From: Desulfobacteraceae bacterium
GTDB taxonomy: Bacteria; Desulfobacterota; DSM-4660; Desulfatiglandales; Desulfatiglandaceae
Reading direction: 5' to 3'
Length of the DNA stretch: 7,497 nucleotides
NCBI GenBank assembly: GCA_011042035.1
Contig: DQZA01000076.1
Coordinates: 1 to 7,497 of the forward strand
A program made the translations under genes and the position numbers. Within the stretch, counting starts at the first letter, position 1, and each line of letters opens with the position of its first letter. This document shows positions 1 through 6,148 of this stretch, in pieces. Under the pieces are notes generated by a model that was given only the letters and a program-made list of their open reading frames with translations, was not told where the DNA came from and did not search any database.

Positions 1-524
1 ATGAGTTCCCTTTTCTTAATGATCTCCTTGCGCAGGGCAAGCAGATGAGTGATCCATACAAGAGAGAGGGTGGGTAGATTGAAAAATTTGAGCGATAGGG
101 CAGTGGGTGCCATATCAAAAACGAGGACATCATTTTTTGAGAATTTGCTAATAATTTCCTTGAACGCAAGAATCAGTGCGTATTCTTCCAGCCCCGGAGA
201 ATGTTTGATAACTTTGAAATATTTTTCCAAATTGAAGGATGTGAGGTAACTGTAAGTCCTTCGGATCTGCTGCTGCACATCCTTGAGGTATCGTTTTATC
301 CAGTGCTCCTGATCTATCTCAATGGCCTCCAAATTGGGTGCTAAGGGCTTAGGTTTATCTGAGAGCTTTTTCTCAAAAATATCTGATTGATTGTGGGCTG
401 GGTCTAGGGAGACAAGAAGGACATTGAATCCCTTTTTGGATAAGAAAAGCGAATTCAGGGCCGCGGAGGTGGACTTGCCCACCCCTCCTTTTCCCAGGTA
501 AAAGATGTTTATTGGTCGAGCCAT
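1..524 (-). CDS. ArsA/GET3-family P-loop ATPase, N-terminal part (cut by the left window edge)
   Basis: The frame is open from an ATG at 524-522 to the window edge, giving 174 codons. Residues 11-19 are GKGGVGKST, the deviant Walker A of the MinD/ArsA/GET3 (SIMIBI) class with its signature lysine (K12) and catalytic lysine (K17). DPAHNQSD at 41-48 matches the switch I region of ArsA (DPAHSLSD in many members). FDMAPTALSLKFFNLP at 136-151 occupies the place of the FDTAPTGHTLRLL block, but with Met for Thr and Ala-Leu for Gly-His. Family members are cytosolic dimeric ATPases that drive ArsB arsenite pumps or deliver tail-anchored membrane proteins. Here no ars gene is visible; the partners appear to be the two small genes and CstA upstream. 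The start follows the previous stop by 2 nt and has no clear Shine-Dalgarno sequence, which suggests translational coupling. The family is clear, the substrate is not, and the C-terminal half cannot be judged. Confidence 0.88.
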   Translation of the reverse strand, partial: MARPINIFYLGKGGVGKSTSAALNSLFLSKKGFNVLLVSLDPAHNQSDIFEKKLSDKPKPLAPNLEAIEIDQEHWIKRYLKDVQQQIRRTYSYLTSFNLEKYFKVIKHSPGLEEYALILAFKEIISKFSKNDVLVFDMAPTALSLKFFNLPTLSLVWITHLLALRKEIIKKREL

Positions 525-526
525 AT

Positions 527-817
527 CTAGCCGATGTCAAAAACTGAGAAAAGCTGGGACAGGGGCTGGCTGGCCGTGTCCACCTTGTCCATCATTAAAA
601 GGAGTTCCTTCTCCATATAAGGCATGAGGTCAAGGGAGATCTGCATGGGAGGGGATGGTATCCCCACGAAAGACCCCAGAACGAGGAGGCCAAAGACATT
701 TTCCATTTCCTCCAATTCGCTTTCAATGGCCTCAACAGCCCTACTACGGCTTATTTCATCTCCTATCTTGCAAACGTTTCTTATTTTGCAAGCAATAATC
801 TTAAAAAGTGATTTCAT
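527..817 (-). CDS. Small conserved-looking protein of unknown function between the membrane protein and the ArsA-like ATPase
   Basis: It has 96 residues if started at the ATG 817-815. That start lies 1 nt after the stop of the upstream gene (TGA-A-ATG) and 9 nt after an AGGG on the minus strand. Longer in-frame starts (ATG at 847 or 949) would overlap the upstream gene by 29 or 131 nt and lack a good ribosome site. The N-terminus is basic with two cysteines (C10, C16). Residues 26-40 form an acidic amphipathic helix, and 41-53 a hydrophobic stretch (VFGLLVLGSFVGI) ending in PSPP at 54-57. A second predicted helix at 58-79 contains LMPYMEKELLLMM. It is probably a small helical protein at the membrane surface rather than an integral one. 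I do not recognise the family. The 1-nt and 2-nt spacing to its neighbours suggests it works with the ATPase, for example as an adaptor or client; this is inference only. Confidence 0.72.
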   Translation of the reverse strand: MKSLFKIIACKIRNVCKIGDEISRSRAVEAIESELEEMENVFGLLVLGSFVGIPSPPMQISLDLMPYMEKELLLMMDKVDTASQPLSQLFSVFDIG

Positions 818-818
818 T

Positions 819-1274
819 TCACTTTGCCCTGAAGATTCTTTTTTCATATGTGATTCGTTTTTGAGAAGGGTAAAAATAGTATACAGCATAAAGGCTTGCC
901 AATACAGTGCCATAAAAGTGAAACTGGGGAATGTCAAAAAGGAAGGCAATTAATGAAGCGTAAGGCGCCACCATTGCGATGCAAAGGGTTATCTGCTCGA
1001 ATCTAAGAAGCTCGGACTCTGTTATTTCTTTGCGGTTGCGGTTTTTGTTTACAAAGATGGTTCTCCAGAGAATAGGAAAGGCAACCCCGAATGATATGGC
1101 TAGGACAAATAGAACAGGTGCCATTAGCGACATTCCGCTGGGCGTTGCCACGCCAGTCCTCGTGAATATCTTAATAATATATGTAACGAAGAAGCCTGCT
1201 ATTACCGGGGTTAGAAGTATAAAATAAAGCCTTTTCAGGCGCGCCTCCATACTGTTTTCCTGTTGCGAGTTCAT
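819..1274 (-). CDS. Small four-helix membrane protein of unknown function in the cstA operon
   Basis: It has 151 residues from the ATG at 1274-1272, with AAGG 8 nt upstream. A second in-frame ATG at 1250-1248 (MEARLKRLYF, 143 residues) has an equally good or better site (AGGA, 7 nt upstream), so the true start is uncertain. Four hydrophobic segments are visible at about 17-37, 48-69, 94-114 and 117-136, with basic stretches between helices 2 and 3 (NKNRNRKE) and at the C-terminus (KRITYEKRIFRAK). By the positive-inside rule, both ends and the central loop face the cytoplasm. No catalytic or cofactor motif is apparent and I do not recognise the family. It follows cstA after an 87-nt gap holding a strong hairpin and precedes the 96-residue gene by 1 nt, so it may be an accessory subunit of the CstA transporter or a membrane anchor for the ATPase. 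That role is inferred from position alone. Confidence 0.75.
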   Translation of the reverse strand: MNSQQENSMEARLKRLYFILLTPVIAGFFVTYIIKIFTRTGVATPSGMSLMAPVLFVLAISFGVAFPILWRTIFVNKNRNRKEITESELLRFEQITLCIAMVAPYASLIAFLFDIPQFHFYGTVLASLYAVYYFYPSQKRITYEKRIFRAK

Positions 1275-1302
1275 CCCAAATGCCTTGCCTCTTATGGCTT
1301 AT

Positions 1303-1337
1303 AATTGGGAGGGGCATCAATTAGCCTCCTCCCAATT
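1303..1337 (-). promoter_or_regulatory. Strong hairpin between cstA and the downstream small genes
   Basis: On the minus strand AATTGGGAGG (1337-1328) is perfectly complementary to CCTCCCAATT (1312-1303). Inside this 10-bp stem, after one bulged A, GGC pairs with GCC and leaves an 8-nt loop (TAATTGAT). The hairpin begins 24 nt after the cstA stop. It is not followed by a U run on the minus strand (ATAAGCC follows), so a full intrinsic terminator is unlikely in the direction of the operon. A 3' stabiliser or RNase processing site that sets cstA apart from the small genes fits better. On the plus strand TTTTCCC follows the stem, but no plus-strand gene ends here. Confidence 0.6.
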
Positions 1338-1361
1338 TTCCCTTATTGAATATTTCCTGTA

Positions 1362-3101
1362 TTAGCCGGATGCGACCTCAGGTTCGCCGGCAGGTTCACC
1401 ACTAATGGTGAAGAATTTGATAACGCCTTCTACCACAATCCACAGGACCACAACCAAAATTGCCAGGTTGACCACTGTTAGCAGTGTATTGTGCTTGTGG
1501 AGAAAGCTGGTTTGGTTGAGCACAACAGCCCAGATGGTCATTATTGCCATGAAGGTTGCAGGAAGGCCTGACACTATCCATTTCAGGCCACCCTTATACT
1601 TGAGATACACGGTGATAACAATCAGTGCAAGGGCAGCAAGGGTTTGGTTGACTGCCCCAAACATCGGCCAGAGGGTGAGCGCCCCCTTGCCGCTTGCACC
1701 CGTTGCAAAGGCCAGCCACATAGCACTCCCGACAGCAATAAAAGTGGCAGGATACCTTCCAGAGAGGAAGTTCAGTTTAATGTCACTGGTCAACTCTGCA
1801 ATGACGTAACGCTGGATCCTGGTGGCGGTATCCAGCGTAGTCCCAGCAAAGGATGCCAGAAAAACCCCCATGATCACTAGGGCAATTCCATGGGGTATGC
1901 CTAGCATCTGGATCATATTAGCTGAACCCACAACAAAGGCGGTAATCTTGGATCCCAGCCCTTTTGCAGCGGCCCAAGAGGAATAATGGGCAGTCCATGC
2001 AGCAACACCTGTGACCGTTTCTCCACCCTTTGTATATCCTATCCCTATTCCTGCTGCCACGGCAACGATTACCAGGGTAGCCAAGACGCCTTCCATTAGC
2101 ATGGACCCATACCCAACAAAGAGTGCATCCTCTTCATAGCGCACTTGTTTGGAAGATGTGCCTGAAGATACGAGGGAATGAAATCCAGAGATGGCGCCGC
2201 ATGCGATTGTGACAAACAGAAATGGCCACATGGGAGGTGCCTTTGCGGGATGCACCTGAACTGATGGAGCGACCACATGTAGATGGCCCCCGAAGGAAGC
2301 AAAGAGAACGCCCAGTACCAACAAACCTAGGGCTACGATCAACTGATGTGAGTTGATAAAATCTCTTGGCTGAAGGAGGGTTGTCACAGGCAGGACAGAG
2401 GCAATAAAAGCATAAACCAGCAGTATAATTGTCCAAACCCCTGTTGGTGGAATTCCTGCGACAGATGGCATTTTGAGAGGGATCCAGTAGCCCAAGATGA
2501 CTGTGGCATACATCACCACAACGGCTATGATGGACCAAGTCCAAATGCCCGCTCCCTTCTTGTAAACCATGTATCCAAGGATTACAGCTATCGGGATTTC
2601 GCACCATACTGGCAATACCGCCTGGGGGAAGATGTTAAAAACAATAGCGATTACCAGTCCGAAGATGGCTATCACGATCCATAGCTCTAGGAACACAATG
2701 ACGAAAAAGAGAAACTTTGTTCTGCTATTTACATATTTGGAGGTATACTCAGCAATTGATTTTCCTTGGTTTCGCATAGAGATAACCAATGCGCCGAAAT
2801 CGTGCACTGCGCCCATGATTATAGTTCCGAAGAAGATCCAAATCATCGCCGGAACCCATCCCCAGATGACACCAATAGCAGGTCCTACAATTGGACCGGT
2901 GCCTGCAATGGAGGTGAAATGGTGGCCGAAGATAACCTCTTTCTTGGTGGGCACATAGTCAATCCCATCTTCCAGTTCAACGGACGGGGTCATATTGGCA
3001 TTGGATAACATGAATATCTTTTTGCCGATGGTCCTGCCGTATATCTGGTAGGCTAGGAGATAACCTATAAACGCAATTACCATGATCAATAATCCGCCCA
3101 T
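1362..3101 (-). CDS. cstA: CstA-family carbon starvation protein (pyruvate/peptide transporter)
   Basis: This 579-residue, highly hydrophobic inner-membrane protein has well over ten hydrophobic segments. CstA signatures appear in order: DGIDYVPT at 45-52, FGHHFTSIAGTGPIVGPAIG at 58-77, GAVHDFGAL at 97-105, LLQPRDFIN at 242-250, and CGAISGFHSLVSSGTSSKQV at 301-320. A GTTLDTATRIQRYVIAEL block lies in the C-terminal third. E. coli CstA and BtsT (about 700 residues) are proton-coupled importers of pyruvate and perhaps peptides; this is the shorter form, missing roughly 120 residues mostly at the C-terminal side. The start is decided by AAAGGAGG (minus strand, 3113-3106) 4 nt before the ATG. The gene leads the minus-strand cluster with two small unknown proteins and an ArsA-like ATPase. 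The substrate is not readable from sequence. I saw no convincing sigma70 promoter on the minus strand upstream. Confidence 0.93.
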   Translation of the reverse strand: MGGLLIMVIAFIGYLLAYQIYGRTIGKKIFMLSNANMTPSVELEDGIDYVPTKKEVIFGHHFTSIAGTGPIVGPAIGVIWGWVPAMIWIFFGTIIMGAVHDFGALVISMRNQGKSIAEYTSKYVNSRTKFLFFVIVFLELWIVIAIFGLVIAIVFNIFPQAVLPVWCEIPIAVILGYMVYKKGAGIWTWSIIAVVVMYATVILGYWIPLKMPSVAGIPPTGVWTIILLVYAFIASVLPVTTLLQPRDFINSHQLIVALGLLVLGVLFASFGGHLHVVAPSVQVHPAKAPPMWPFLFVTIACGAISGFHSLVSSGTSSKQVRYEEDALFVGYGSMLMEGVLATLVIVAVAAGIGIGYTKGGETVTGVAAWTAHYSSWAAAKGLGSKITAFVVGSANMIQMLGIPHGIALVIMGVFLASFAGTTLDTATRIQRYVIAELTSDIKLNFLSGRYPATFIAVGSAMWLAFATGASGKGALTLWPMFGAVNQTLAALALIVITVYLKYKGGLKWIVSGLPATFMAIMTIWAVVLNQTSFLHKHNTLLTVVNLAILVVVLWIVVEGVIKFFTISGEPAGEPEVASG

Positions 3102-3169
3102 AATTCCTCCTTTCCACTGCTAAAGGTGAATATCAACCGACTGCCCATCTTTTCATGAATTTCCTTCAT
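3086..3169 (-). other. Possible 27-codon leader frame overlapping the cstA start
   Basis: An ATG at 3169-3167 opens 27 codons (MKEIHEKMGSRLIFTFSSGK, then EELWADY) ending in TGA at 3088-3086, 16 nt inside cstA and in another frame. It lies directly behind an unusually strong Shine-Dalgarno sequence, but the spacing is only 2 nt, which is too tight for normal initiation. It could be a leader peptide coupled to cstA translation, or simply chance. No run of one regulatory amino acid is present, so a classic attenuation peptide is unlikely. Confidence 0.25.
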
Positions 3170-3179
3170 CACCTCCTTT
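3169..3179 (-). promoter_or_regulatory. Extra, near-perfect Shine-Dalgarno sequence in the cstA leader
   Basis: The minus strand reads AAAGGAGGTGA, complementary to the 16S rRNA 3' end over about 10 nt, some 65 nt before the cstA ATG. No start codon sits at the usual 5-9 nt: the nearest ATGs are 2 nt (27-codon frame) and 15 nt (a 7-codon frame) from the GGAGG. AGGTGA here can pair with TCACCT (3129-3124), while the adjacent CCTTT (3126-3122) can instead pair with AAAGG of the cstA ribosome site (3113-3109). This is compatible with a translational switch or ribosome standby site. The sequence match is direct observation; the role is inference. Confidence 0.45.
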
Positions 3180-3230
3180 TTGTATCTAATGTTATTTATC
3201 TTGATGCTTGCTTTGACTCCGCTCTGTTTT

Positions 3231-3257
3231 CACGGACAAGAAGACCTTGCCCCCGTG
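3231..3257 (-). promoter_or_regulatory. Hairpin in the upstream region of cstA
   Basis: On the minus strand CACGG (3257-3253) pairs with CCGTG (3235-3231) and CAAG (3249-3246) with CTTG (3240-3237), with a 3x1 internal loop and a 5-nt loop (GTCTT). It would be part of the cstA transcript leader if transcription starts further upstream. No U run follows, so it is not a terminator. Confidence 0.35.
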
Positions 3258-3598
3258 CCAGTACAAATCCTTGGCCCTAACCTTCCCTTATGGAGGCCTT
3301 GGATACTTAAATGATACCGGAGAGTTAAGAATATATTGATGGAGGGTTTTGCGAAGGTTCAACGATCTTAGTGGAAAATCTTGACAGAGGAATGATTCCC
3401 CTGGGCGAATCGTATTAGGTGGGACTATTGGCTTTTTTAGAGGATGACCTACCATGATGCCTCTTTTTCAAGTTGAGAGCAAGGTGGTTCACCAAATCGC
3501 GCCCATAATTACTCGATGGCAGGAAAAAATCAAGAAAAAACTGAGCCGTCCAGGTAGAGGGCCAAATGTAGTGCCTGTGCTAAGGCAAGGAGTGTTGC

Positions 3599-3627
3599 TT
3601 GACAGGCTTTCTACGCTCCCGTATAGT
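3599..3627 (+). promoter_or_regulatory. Sigma70-type promoter of the racemase gene
   Basis: TTGACA (3599-3604, perfect -35) is followed after exactly 17 nt by TATAGT (3622-3627, five of six matches to the -10). Transcription would start near 3634, giving a leader of about 40 nt before the racemase ATG at 3675. This is the best promoter in the window. It also argues against the in-frame start at 3642, which would lie only about 8 nt from the predicted transcript start. Confidence 0.75.
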
Positions 3628-3674
3628 CGCGGAAGAGGGCGATGCTCAAGGAGAAGCGAAGGAGAGATACCACT

Positions 3675-4847
3675 ATGAACCAAAATCAAGCAAGAGAAAC
3701 CGCTCATAGACCCCTTGACGGGATCAGGGTCGTAGAAATGGCAGGGCTTGCCCCATCTCCCTATTGCGGGATGATCTTGGCGGACTTTGGAGCAGACGTT
3801 GTGGTGGTTGACAGACCTGCTGAGGGAAGGCCTGAAATTCCTAATCTCATGGAGAAAAATCCATTTTACCGGGGCAAACGCTTCATCCGCGTGAATCTCA
3901 AAAGCCCTGAAGGGGTGGGCATAGTAAAAAAGATGATGGAACGATATGATGTGCTCATTGAGCCATATCGGCCGGGTGTGATGGAGTCATTGAGCCTTGG
4001 GCCGGGAGAAGCGCTCAAAATCAACCCTAGCCTCATCTATGCGCGTTTGACAGGGTGGGGCCAGGAAGGCCCTTATGCCTCCATGGCAGGGCATGACATT
4101 AACTACATTGGGGTTTCTGGTGCCCTTTCTCTTTTCAGGCGCAAAGGGGAAAGGCCTCTGCCCCCGTGCAACTTGCTTGGGGATTTTGCAGGCGGTGGTA
4201 TGCTTTGTGCCATGGGCATACTGCTGGCTCTCATTGAGAGAAACCGCTCTGGCAAGGGCCAGGTGATAGATGCTGCCATGGTGGATGGCTCAGCTAATCT
4301 TACCACCTTTTTCTTTGGGCTAAGGGGCCATGGGCTGATGACATTGGATATAGGCACCAATGTACTGGATTCCGGGGCCCCGTATTATCAAACCTATGAA
4401 ACCGCAGACGGGAAATTTATCGCAGTAGGTGCCATTGAGGCCCGATTCTACGAAAAGCTCATTGAGGGCCTTGGACTTGACCCATCCGCACTGCCTGATC
4501 AAAACGACATGAAACGCTGGCCCGAGATGATCGATCTGTTCGCCCGAACCTTCAAGACAAAGACCCGGGATGAATGGATGGAGATATTCGAGGGAACCGA
4601 TGCCTGTGTGGCCCCTATACTTGAGCTCAATGAGGTGGCCAGTCATCCACACAACAGACATAGAGGCGTCTTTCTTGAGCGGGAAGGTATTGTTCAGCCT
4701 GCGCCAGCTCCACGGCTCTCTAGGACCCCGGGTGCAGCAGGATCTATACCCGAGAAAGAAAGACTTGATACTCACCAGGTACTTCATGAATTGGGATATA
4801 CCGAGAAAACCATTGATCTGCTGCTACGGCAGTCCATCATCGAATGA
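3675..4847 (+). CDS. Alpha-methylacyl-CoA racemase (CaiB/BaiF CoA-transferase family III fold)
   Basis: The 390-residue product closely follows the known racemases (human AMACR, mycobacterial MCR, about 360-380 residues). The N-terminus PLDGIRVVEMAGLAPSPYCG continues into MILADFGADVVVVDRP. Then come LIYARLTGWGQEGP, AGHDINY with the catalytic base His140, NLLGDFAGGG with the second catalytic residue Asp170 (30 residues apart, as in the human enzyme), GKGQVIDAAMVDG and FIAVGAIEARFYE. FEGTDACVAPIL lies near the C-terminus. The enzyme epimerises 2-methylacyl-CoA thioesters through an enolate, so that both stereoisomers can be beta-oxidised. In anaerobes such enzymes serve branched-chain fatty acid or alkylsuccinate degradation; that use here is inference. 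The start at 3675 is chosen for AAGGAG 10 nt upstream and the promoter at 3599-3627. An ATG at 3642 would add 11 residues. The gene stands alone or is followed after 67 nt by the membrane Fe-S gene. Confidence 0.93.
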   Translation: MNQNQARETAHRPLDGIRVVEMAGLAPSPYCGMILADFGADVVVVDRPAEGRPEIPNLMEKNPFYRGKRFIRVNLKSPEGVGIVKKMMERYDVLIEPYRPGVMESLSLGPGEALKINPSLIYARLTGWGQEGPYASMAGHDINYIGVSGALSLFRRKGERPLPPCNLLGDFAGGGMLCAMGILLALIERNRSGKGQVIDAAMVDGSANLTTFFFGLRGHGLMTLDIGTNVLDSGAPYYQTYETADGKFIAVGAIEARFYEKLIEGLGLDPSALPDQNDMKRWPEMIDLFARTFKTKTRDEWMEIFEGTDACVAPILELNEVASHPHNRHRGVFLEREGIVQPAPAPRLSRTPGAAGSIPEKERLDTHQVLHELGYTEKTIDLLLRQSIIE

Positions 4848-4877
4848 ACTGCGCTGATAAAAGTGGACCCGTCCTCG

Positions 4878-4905
4878 TAACCTCGGTGGCTCACGGTTAA
4901 GGTTA
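4878..4905 (+). other. Short inverted repeat upstream of the membrane Fe-S protein gene
   Basis: TAACCT (4878-4883) is complementary to AGGTTA (4900-4905), with a 16-nt loop and two further outer pairs if a G-U pair is allowed. The only candidate ribosome site for the next gene (AAGG at 4899-4902, 12 nt before the ATG) lies in the right arm, so folding could lower its translation. The hairpin is modest and there is no T run behind it. Confidence 0.3.
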
Positions 4906-4914
4906 TGCCAGTAT

Positions 4915-6105
4915 ATGAATAAAGAGAATAGGAAAACTTTTTATTGGTTCTCACAGCTCTCTGTTAAGCAACGGATTTCGTTGTTTGCAACAGCCGCCCT
5001 AATGGTGGCTATCGTGGGCCTTGGTTTTTTAATGAATCCGGCCTCCAAACCAAAGAAGACGGTTAAGTTCAGCGTTGATATGTCAATTCGGCAAATTGCC
5101 CCTAAACTGGGCGTCACTGGGAAAGCCCTTGCCCGTGAACTGAAATTGCCGCTCGATGTCTCCAAGATAAAACCTCTCCGAAAATTAGGCGTGACACACG
5201 AAGAACTTCAGCATGCAGTCCACCACATTCTTTCGCATGTTGATGCCACTGTTAAGTACTATGTTTATGTGGCATTGGTGCTGGGGGGCCTTGTTTTTCT
5301 CACTATGCTAGGGCGACCAGACGGTTCCGATACCAAACAAAGGCGCACCTGGTATCCCAGATCTCCGTATATTGTATCTCTCTTGCTTTCAGTAATTGTG
5401 GCTGGATTTCTTTTGGGAAAATCACCTAACCCGATGGAGGGCATCGTTAAGGTATTCAAATCCATGGTGGGGCTTTATCCTGATCCAGGAGCCAAAGTAA
5501 TAGCCTTCGGTTTTTTCATCATACTTGCTGTTGTTGGCAACAAGATGATTTGTGGCTGGGCGTGTCCTTTTGGCGCTTTTGAGGAGTTGATCTATAGCCT
5601 GCCCATTCTGCGAAAAATTAAACAGAAAAAGCTCCCATTTATATTGACAAACACAATCCGAGCTTGTCTCTTTATTGCCATGTTACTTTTCCTGTTCGGT
5701 GTCTTTGGAGGTCGTAAGGGAACCGTTATATATCACTATGTTAATCCCTTTAATCTGTTTAATCTCGATTTTGAGACCTTTAGCATTCTGCTGACGGTTA
5801 TTAGTACCTTGTTGGGATCATTCATTATCTATCGTCCTTTTTGTCAGTTTATTTGCCCTTTTGGTTTTGTTTCATGGATAGCTGAGCGATTTAGCATTTT
5901 TCGCGTTCGAATTGACCAAGATGAGTGTACCCAATGTGGTGCATGTATAAAGGTATGCCCTTTGGAGGCCTCAAAAGGTCTTGTTGCTGGCAAGAAAATG
6001 CCAGCAGATTGCTTCAGTTGTGCTCGTTGCCTGAATGTTTGCCCGGTTGATGCTATTCAATATACATCTGTCTTTAAAATTGGCTTAACAAAATGCTCCA
6101 CCTGA
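4915..6105 (+). CDS. Membrane-bound 4Fe-4S protein of the NapH/NosR/CcoG type with an N-terminal extension
   Basis: This 396-residue protein has six likely transmembrane segments at about 22-40, 115-132, 151-168, 194-212, 249-266 and 288-306. CGWACP (C213, C217) and CQFICP (C310, C314) follow helices 4 and 6, as in the NapH/NosR family. The C-terminus carries two classical 4Fe-4S motifs, CTQCGACIKVCP (338-349) and CFSCARCLNVCP (366-377). Basic loops place these on the cytoplasmic side. Relatives pass electrons between quinol and periplasmic or cytoplasmic partners. Unusual is the segment at about 41-112, predicted outside the membrane: two short helix-turn-helix-like units (IRQIAPKLGVTGKALARELK and LRKLGVTHEELQHAVHHI), the second with five histidines (95, 100, 103, 104, 108). 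No partner redox subunit is encoded nearby, so the physiological partner is unknown. The ATG at 4915 has only a distant AAGG; no better start exists before helix 1. Confidence 0.85.
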   Translation: MNKENRKTFYWFSQLSVKQRISLFATAALMVAIVGLGFLMNPASKPKKTVKFSVDMSIRQIAPKLGVTGKALARELKLPLDVSKIKPLRKLGVTHEELQHAVHHILSHVDATVKYYVYVALVLGGLVFLTMLGRPDGSDTKQRRTWYPRSPYIVSLLLSVIVAGFLLGKSPNPMEGIVKVFKSMVGLYPDPGAKVIAFGFFIILAVVGNKMICGWACPFGAFEELIYSLPILRKIKQKKLPFILTNTIRACLFIAMLLFLFGVFGGRKGTVIYHYVNPFNLFNLDFETFSILLTVISTLLGSFIIYRPFCQFICPFGFVSWIAERFSIFRVRIDQDECTQCGACIKVCPLEASKGLVAGKKMPADCFSCARCLNVCPVDAIQYTSVFKIGLTKCST

Positions 6106-6148
6106 CATGGTTCAAGAAGCCGCGGGCAATAGGGGAAAAGGTCGATAG

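Larger units (their letters stand above)
3102..3598. other. Divergent intergenic region between cstA and the racemase gene
   Basis: About 500 bp lie between the cstA start and the racemase promoter. Apart from the cstA leader elements listed separately, I see no RNA gene or mobile element. A plus-strand frame of 74 codons (3454-3678) has AGAGGA 9 nt before its ATG, and its stop overlaps the racemase ATG as ATGA. However, its second half is low-complexity and Arg/Ser-rich, and it contains the racemase promoter, so I treat it as probably non-coding. Confidence 0.5.

Noticed and set aside
624..953. 109-codon plus-strand frame antisense to the two small minus-strand genes
   Set aside because: It spans the junction of two tightly coupled minus-strand genes and its translation is Ser/Arg/Ile-rich without a fold signature.
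1405..2958. Long plus-strand and shifted minus-strand open frames inside cstA (for example 1405-1809, 2134-2607 and 2569-2958)
   Set aside because: They lie inside a gene with full CstA motifs, have no family resemblance or ribosome sites, and are shadows of its codon pattern.
3246..3262. Sigma54-like -24 element (CTGGCACG) on the minus strand upstream of cstA
   Set aside because: The -24 half fits perfectly, but the required GC at -12 is absent at the right spacing (CAAGG stands where TTGCW is expected).
3381..3410. Perfect -35 TTGACA at 3381 on the plus strand
   Set aside because: No acceptable -10 at 15-19 nt; the best hexamer (GCGAAT) matches only three of six, and a far better promoter lies at 3599-3627.
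3485..3494. Palindrome TGGTTCACCA resembling a GntR/FadR half-site pair
   Set aside because: The spacing differs from the FadR-type consensus and it lies over 100 bp upstream of the racemase promoter with no regulator gene nearby.
4320..4787. 155-codon minus-strand frame inside the racemase gene
   Set aside because: It is antisense to a well-conserved enzyme and its translation shows no recognisable motif.
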